A DNA stretch of 64,000 bases from CALZJC01 sp963781065 (GTDB lineage: Bacteria; Acidobacteriota; Thermoanaerobaculia; Multivoradales; JAHEKO01): NCBI GenBank assembly GCA_963781065.1, contig CAWAET010000016.1:1-64000 (forward strand), given 5' to 3'. Shown here in pieces: positions 58,977 through 64,000 of this stretch. Below the pieces are notes generated by a model, which was not told where the DNA came from, did not search any database, and saw only the letters and a program-made list of their open reading frames with translations. The position numbers and the translations under genes were made by a program. The first letter of the stretch is position 1; each line of letters opens with the position of its first letter.

Positions 58977-60084
58977 ATGACGCCTCCGGACGGTAAGGAA
59001 CGGGCAGCCCCGGCGGCCGTCGGACGCCGCGGCAAGCGCGTCACCCTCAAACAGGTAGCGGCAAGCCTCGACCTGTCGCCGACCACGGTCTCGCTGGTGC
59101 TGAACCGCTCTCCCGCCGCCGCCTCGATCCCGCCGGAGACGCACCAGCGGGTCTTCGCGGCGGCCGAGCGGCTCGGCTACCGGCCCGACTTCCTCGCCCG
59201 CTCCCTGCGCAGCCGTCGCAGCTTCTCGGTCGGCGTCCTGGTGCCGGAGATCAGCGAGGGGTACGCGACCGACGTCCTGAGCGGCGTCGAGAGCCAGCTG
59301 CTCGAGGAGGGCTACTTCTACCTCGTCGCCAGCCATCGCTCCCGGGGCGAGCTGCTCGACGAGTACATGCAGCTGCTCAGCGATCGGCTGGTGGAGGGCT
59401 ACATCCTGGTCAACACCCCGTTGATCGAGCCCCCCGACCTCCCCTCCGTGGCTATCGCGGGCCCCGCGCCACTCGAGCGGGTGACCAACGTCGTGATCGA
59501 CAACCACGAGGCGGCGTTGCCTCGCCCTCTCCCACCTCGCCGAGCTCGGCCACGAGCGGATCGCCTTCTTCAAGGGACACACCAACAGCGCCGACACCGA
59601 AATGCGCTGGCGCGCCATCCTGGCGGCGGCCCGGACCATCGGTCTGGCGGTGGCTCCGGAGCTCACCTTGCAGCTGGGCAGCGATGCCGTCGACGAGGTG
59701 TTCGTGCCGAAGGAGGCCTACCAGGAGGGATACGCCTTCGGGCGCAAGCTGCTCGAGGCGGCACCGAGGTTCACCGCCCTGTTCGGCTTCAACGACACCT
59801 CCTCCATCGGCGCCATGCGGGCCTTCATGGACGCCGGGCTGCGGGTGCCGGAGGACGTCTCGGTAGTGGGCTTCGACGACATCCAGGGCGCCGCCTTCCA
59901 GAATCCCAGCCTGACCACGGTCCGCCAGCCGCTGCACGAGATGGGCCAGACCGCCAGCAACATCCTGCTCGAGCGCCTGTCGGGGGCCGAGCCCTCGACC
60001 GAGATCGTCACCGTAGATCCGAGCCTCGTGGTCCGCGCATCCACCGGGCCGGCGAGAAACGGGAGCAGACCGGGCTCAGGCTAG
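58977..60084 (+). CDS. LacI-family transcriptional regulator, one frameshift
   Basis: About 368 residues after repair. The N-terminal helix-turn-helix is VTLKQVAASLDLSPTTVSLV, followed by the hinge region and a periplasmic-binding-protein-like effector domain (FSVGVLVPEISEGYATDV, FTALFGFNDTSSIGAMRAFM, VSVVGFDDIQGAAFQNPSLT). One extra C near 59520 shifts the frame: the sequence then continues L-L-A-L-S-H-L-A-E-L-G-H-E-R-I-A-F. It is divergent from the receptor gene and faces the palindromic operator. It probably represses both until a sugar or oligosaccharide binds. The inducer is unknown. The start at 58977 has a weak ribosome-binding site. Confidence 0.85.
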
Positions 60085-60096
60085 AATCACCCCGGC

Positions 60097-62361
60097 ATGT
60101 TGAGCCGATCCCTTCGGCCCTCTCCGCTGCCGCTGATCGGCCTGCTGCTTGTCTCTATCGGCGCGCCTCCCGGCGTCGCGGAGGAGTCCCCGCCGACACC
60201 CGTAGCGAAGCTGACGCGATCGATGGCGACGGCGCAGCGGGCGCTCGAGCAGAACGAGGTCCAGATCGCCGAAAGCTCGTACCGCGCGGTGCTGCTGGAG
60301 GGTTGGCTGCTGATCGGAGCCCTGGCCGTCGAGGCGGGCGATCTCGATGCGGCCAAGGCCGCCTTCGAGCTCGCGGCGGTCTCGGCGGTGGAGACCCGGC
60401 GGCCGCGAATGGCGCTGGCCTTGACCGAGCTACAGCTCGGCAACCCCCAGACCGCCGTCTCCCTGCTGCGCGGGCTCAAGAAGGACGACCTGTCCGACGC
60501 GGTGGTCCGCCGGTTGATCCCGCGGGCGCTGATGGCCGCGGACCAGGTGGAAGAGGCGCTCCAGGAGATGGAGGAGCTGCACATCCTCAATCCGGCGGAC
60601 CTGGAGAACACCTACGCCCTGGCCAGGACCTATCTGGGGCAGAAGCGCCCGGAAGCGGCGGCGCCTCTGTTCGCCGAGCTCGCGGAGCGCCGGCCGATCG
60701 CGGCAACCCATGTCCTCATCGGCAGGACCTACCGGGACTTCGGCCACTGGGAGCCCGCTCACGAAGCACTGCTGGCCGCGCTCGAGCTCGACCCGCAGCT
60801 GCCTCGCGCCAACTACTACCTGGGTACCGTGGATCTGTTTGCCGAAGGCCTCGACCGGCTCGACGAGGCGATGGGGCATCTCGAGACCGAGCTCCGCGTC
60901 ACCCCGGACGATCCGCTGTCCAACCTCTACCTGGGAGCCGCCCTGGTGGAGCAGCGTCGCTACGAGGAGGCGGTGCCCCGCCTCGAGCTGGCGACCCGGC
61001 TGCTCGAGGGGCGGCCCGCCGCCTACGAGTTCCTGGGCCGCAGCTACCTCGCTGTCGGGCGGGTCGACGAGGCCGTGGCCGCCCTGCGACGCGGCCTCGA
61101 GATCGGCGAGGCCGGGCCGGAGCGGACCGGGGTGATGGACACCAAGGACAAGCAGCAAAGCCAGCTGGCGAATCTCCACTTCCACCTGGCGCAAGCACTC
61201 CGGCGCGCCGGCGACGAGCAGGGCGCGGCGATACACTTCGCCGCCGCCAAGCGGAGCTCGGCCAGCTCCACCGAGGGAGCCCGCGAGCTCCTCGAGAGCT
61301 ATCTCAGCGACGAGAGCAGCGACGACAGCCTGGCCGCCTCGACCTGGCCGCTGGAGCTCTCGACGGTGTCCGGATTCGGCCCGCAGGAGCGGGCGGGGAT
61401 CGAGCTCGCCGTGAAGAGCGGCCTGGTGCAGGTGTACTTCAATCTCGGGGTCCAGCAGACCAAGGCCGGTCACTTCGACCGGGCCGCGGCGCTGTATACG
61501 AGAGCGGTAGAGCTCGACCCCGACTTCCCGCGCCTGCAGTTCTCGCTCGGGGCGGCGCTTTTCAACAGCGGCCAGTATGCGCGGGCGACCGCGCCGCTCG
61601 CCCGCGCGCGTGACCAACAGCCGGACGACGAGACCCTGCGCCGCATGCTGGCGCTCGCGTGGTTCAACTCGGAGGGCTACGAGCAGGCCGCGGCGCTGCT
61701 GCGCGACGACCCGGGGCGCGCCGCCAACGCCTCGCTGCAGTACACCTACGCCGTCTCCCTGGTCCGCAGCGGCCGTGCCGAAGAGGCGGGGCCGGTCTTC
61801 GACGCGTTGCTGGCCGAGAACGCCGACTGGCCGGAGCTCAACGTGCTGCTCGGCCAGGCGCATGCCCAGCAGCAGGACTTCGACGAGGCGATCCGCTACC
61901 TGCGGCGAGCGCTCGAGTTGAAACCGGAGGTCGCGGACGCCCAGAGCACGCTGGGGGACATCTATCTGCGCCAGGGCAAGCTGGCCGAGGCCGAGGAGGC
62001 GCTGCGGGCCGAGCTGCTCTCCCATCCGGCGGACGTGCGGGCCGCGTATACGCTCGCCGTCGTGCTCGATCTCAACCGCAAGCCCGAGGAGGCCCTCGAA
62101 CTGCTGCGGCCGCTGCTGAAGAAACAGCCCGGCCTGGCCAACGGCCGATACCTGCTGGGCAAGATCCTGCTGGCGCAAGGCGCCGCCGAGGAAGCCCGCG
62201 CCCAGCTCGAGGCGGCGGCCGAGCTGGCCCCCGAGGACGCCAACGTCCGCTACCAGCTGGCCCAGGCCTACCAGCGGCTGGGCAGGCAAGAGCAGGCGCG
62301 GCGCGAGTTCGACGAGTATCGCCGGCTCAAGCAGGAGAGCCGGGACGGAGCCGGATCGTGA
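60097..62361 (+). CDS. Exported TPR-repeat protein (long)
   Basis: A 754-residue protein with a signal peptide (to about residue 28, G-V-A-E-E). The rest is mostly helical TPR repeats, for example ANYYLGTVDLFAEGLDRLDE, LYTRAVELDPDFPRLQFSLG, and later EAIRYLRRALELKPEVADAQ, each about 34 residues. A Ser/Asp/Glu-rich linker around residues 400-430 separates two blocks of repeats. It follows the LacI gene by 12 bases and overlaps the next gene by four bases. The role is likely scaffold or partner binding in the periplasm; the partner is unknown. Confidence 0.82.
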   Translation: MLSRSLRPSPLPLIGLLLVSIGAPPGVAEESPPTPVAKLTRSMATAQRALEQNEVQIAESSYRAVLLEGWLLIGALAVEAGDLDAAKAAFELAAVSAVETRRPRMALALTELQLGNPQTAVSLLRGLKKDDLSDAVVRRLIPRALMAADQVEEALQEMEELHILNPADLENTYALARTYLGQKRPEAAAPLFAELAERRPIAATHVLIGRTYRDFGHWEPAHEALLAALELDPQLPRANYYLGTVDLFAEGLDRLDEAMGHLETELRVTPDDPLSNLYLGAALVEQRRYEEAVPRLELATRLLEGRPAAYEFLGRSYLAVGRVDEAVAALRRGLEIGEAGPERTGVMDTKDKQQSQLANLHFHLAQALRRAGDEQGAAIHFAAAKRSSASSTEGARELLESYLSDESSDDSLAASTWPLELSTVSGFGPQERAGIELAVKSGLVQVYFNLGVQQTKAGHFDRAAALYTRAVELDPDFPRLQFSLGAALFNSGQYARATAPLARARDQQPDDETLRRMLALAWFNSEGYEQAAALLRDDPGRAANASLQYTYAVSLVRSGRAEEAGPVFDALLAENADWPELNVLLGQAHAQQQDFDEAIRYLRRALELKPEVADAQSTLGDIYLRQGKLAEAEEALRAELLSHPADVRAAYTLAVVLDLNRKPEEALELLRPLLKKQPGLANGRYLLGKILLAQGAAEEARAQLEAAAELAPEDANVRYQLAQAYQRLGRQEQARREFDEYRRLKQESRDGAGS

Positions 62362-63605
62362 GCCGGTGGCTGGCGATCGGCTTGCTGGTGGCGCTGCCGG
62401 TTGCGGCGGCCGGTCAGGAGGCGCCGCTACTCGAGCCCGGCGAGGTGGTGGCCCTCATGCGGGAGGGTCGGCTGGATCAGGCGGAACGCGAGCTGCGGCG
62501 CATCCTGGAGCGATCCGACGACGCCACGGCGCGGGACCTGCTGGGCATCACGCTCGGCAGGCTGGGTCGTCCCGAGGAGGCCGAGCGAGAGTTCTCCCGG
62601 GCGAGCCTGTTGGCCCCCGACCTGCTGCCGCCGAGGCAGCACCTGGCGCGCCTCTATCTGCAACAGGGACGCACCGACAATGCGCTGAACGCCCTGCGCG
62701 CGGCGGCGCGGCTCGGGCCGCTCGATCGCGATCTGGCACTCTGGCTGGCCGACGTCGACATCTCCCTGGGCAACGACGCCCTGGCGGAGGCGCAGCTGCG
62801 CTCGGTGGCCGAGCGATTCCAGTCCGCGCGGGCCCTGCTGGAGCTGGCGCGGCTGCAAGGCCGCGGCGGTCGGCACGCGGTCGCCGCCGAGACCCTGGAC
62901 CGGGCGCTGGCCCTCGCCCCCAACTCCGAGGAGCTGTTGGCCGCCCGCGCCAGGGTCTCGCTCGCCCTCGAGACCCCGGTCCTCGCCATCCGCGCGCTCG
63001 AGTCCCTGACCCGGATCCACCCCACGGTTTCCGAGTATCACTACCTTCTCGGGGTGGCGCAGCTGCAGATCGGCGAGAGGGCCGGAGCGATCGAGGCGCT
63101 GGAGCTCTCCCTCGAGCTCGAGCCCGGGCGCCCGCTGACCCTGATCGCCCTGAGCACCACGCTCAACGCCCAGAAGCGCTTCGAGGAAGCCCGCGAAGTG
63201 GCGCGCCGGGCCGTCCGCCGCGACCCCGAAAGCGCCGAGGCGCTGGCCGCGCTGGCCGAGGCCGAGGAGGGTCTCGGTGAGATCGGCGCGGCCGAGGAGC
63301 ATGCCGCCCAGGCCCTGGCGCGGCAGCCGGAGCACGGCAGGGCGCTGGCGGCCATCGGCCGCATCCGCATGACGCAAGAGAGGTACGAGGAGGCCCGGGA
63401 CGTCTTTCAGCGCGCGCTGGCCGGCATGCCCGGCTCGGCGCAGACCCACTACCAGCTGAGCCTGGCCTTCGCCCGGCTGGGGGATCGCGAGAGCTCGAAG
63501 AAGCACCTCGACGCGTACCGCCGAATCCGTCAGGAAGACGACGATCGTCTGGTCGAGGTGCGCACTCGGGCCGGGCTCGCAAGCTCCGGGATGGGACGGC
63601 CATGA
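62358..63605 (+). CDS. Exported TPR-repeat protein (short)
   Basis: A 415-residue protein starting at a GTG that overlaps the previous stop by four bases (GTGA). Residues 1-20 form a signal peptide (L-A-I-G-L-L-V-A-L-P-V-A-A-A-G). The remainder is TPR repeats, such as EFSRASLLAPDLLPPRQHLA and VFQRALAGMPGSAQTHYQLS, and ends in a basic tail. An open stretch runs in frame upstream into the first TPR gene, but the GTG and the change to a signal peptide mark the true start. It probably works with the long TPR protein and the CRTAC1 protein. Confidence 0.82.
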   Translation: MSRWLAIGLLVALPVAAAGQEAPLLEPGEVVALMREGRLDQAERELRRILERSDDATARDLLGITLGRLGRPEEAEREFSRASLLAPDLLPPRQHLARLYLQQGRTDNALNALRAAARLGPLDRDLALWLADVDISLGNDALAEAQLRSVAERFQSARALLELARLQGRGGRHAVAAETLDRALALAPNSEELLAARARVSLALETPVLAIRALESLTRIHPTVSEYHYLLGVAQLQIGERAGAIEALELSLELEPGRPLTLIALSTTLNAQKRFEEAREVARRAVRRDPESAEALAALAEAEEGLGEIGAAEEHAAQALARQPEHGRALAAIGRIRMTQERYEEARDVFQRALAGMPGSAQTHYQLSLAFARLGDRESSKKHLDAYRRIRQEDDDRLVEVRTRAGLASSGMGRP

Positions 63606-64000
63606 GACCGCTACGCGTCGCCTTCGCCACGATCGCCGCCGGTCTCCTGTCAGCCGCGACCGCGCTGCCGCAGGATCAGGAGCCGGCGCCAGCGCCGGCG
63701 TACCCCTTCAGCGACGTCGCGGCGGAGGCCGGCATCACCTTCCGGCAGAGCTCCGCGCCGGAGAAGAAGTACATCCTGGAGTCGATGCCCGGCGGGCTGG
63801 CCCTGATCGACTACAACAACGACGACCTGTTGGACATCTACTTCGTGGATTCCCTCACGGTGGAGGGCGCCGCCGACCCCAAGGGCGCGCGCAGCGCGCT
63901 GTACAAGAACCTGGGCGGCATGCGGTTCGAGGATGTCTCGGAAGAGGCCGGAGTCGCCTACCCCGGCTGGGGCATGGGAGCCTGCGTCGCGGACGTCGAC
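63602..64000 (+). CDS. CRTAC1/FG-GAP-type secreted protein, cut by the right edge
   Basis: An ATG overlapping the previous stop by four bases (ATGA) opens a frame that runs to the window end; 133 codons are seen. A signal peptide (residues 1 to about 22) is followed by Y-P-F-S-D-V-A-A-E-A-G-I-T-F, typical of CRTAC1 proteins. Then come G-L-A-L-I-D-Y-N-N-D-D-L-L-D-I-Y and the Asp-rich loop. The rest, including any ASPIC/UnbV end, is outside. It is the third gene of a tightly packed set with the two TPR genes. Confidence 0.82.
   Translation, partial: MRPLRVAFATIAAGLLSAATALPQDQEPAPAPAYPFSDVAAEAGITFRQSSAPEKKYILESMPGGLALIDYNNDDLLDIYFVDSLTVEGAADPKGARSALYKNLGGMRFEDVSEEAGVAYPGWGMGACVADVD

Noticed and set aside
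61659..62357. Upstream in-frame extension of the short TPR gene
   Set aside because: It is an overlap with the long TPR gene in another frame. The GTG at 62358 starts a signal peptide and gives the usual four-base overlap.

Overview
The window is a high-GC bacterial fragment, dense with genes and without any rRNA or tRNA that I could see. It most resembles an Acidobacteriota genome. The pointers are a large Oar-like TonB-dependent receptor with an N-terminal carboxypeptidase-regulatory domain, TPR plus CRTAC1 (FG-GAP, ASPIC/UnbV) gene sets, a protein shaped like the acidobacterial VWFA-related family, and no Bacteroidota SusC/SusD pair. This placement is an inference from gene content, not a phylogeny.

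Positions 1-4.9 kb hold the end of an aldose 1-epimerase, a secreted DUF1566 protein, a PfkB-type kinase with an altered catalytic motif, and a SulP-STAS-cyclic-nucleotide-domain transporter. Positions 4.9-23 kb form a beta-glucan (laminarin-type) utilisation region. It has a large cytosolic GH94-clan phosphorylase (GH149/GH161-like), two GPH-type symporters, a sugar-porter MFS, and four lipoprotein glycosidases: GH16 with a malectin-like domain, GH30, GH17 and GH3. A secreted protein with a duplicated unknown domain sits in the GH16/GH30 operon. Endo-acting GH16, GH30 and GH17 and exo-acting GH3 would cut beta-1,3/1,6-glucan outside the cytoplasm, the transporters would import products, and the phosphorylase would split oligosaccharides while saving ATP. 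A heavily frameshifted katG lies inside this region.

Positions 23-46 kb are mixed: a tandem RND efflux pair with its adaptor, a beta-propeller lipoprotein-like protein, a VWFA-like protein, a cysteine-rich secreted protein, a VapBC module, an acyl-CoA dehydrogenase, a YaiI protein, a lower-GC lectin/aspartic-protease-like gene, a RAYT transposase with 50-bp repeats, a GT-C glycosyltransferase and a CRTAC1 protein. Positions 46-64 kb form a second carbohydrate region on the minus strand: TonB receptor, Na+/sugar symporter, xylose-isomerase-like enzyme, GH3, xylulokinase and a second symporter. A divergent LacI-type regulator and a perfect palindromic operator separate it from two TPR genes and a CRTAC1 gene that runs off the right edge. 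The enzymes suggest xyloside/pentose use.

At least 19 frameshifts break otherwise well-conserved genes. Most are single-base insertions, and ten of them fall between 8.78 and 12.28 kb. The simplest explanation is consensus error in an indel-prone assembly, so I annotate the restored genes across the breaks and give the break positions.
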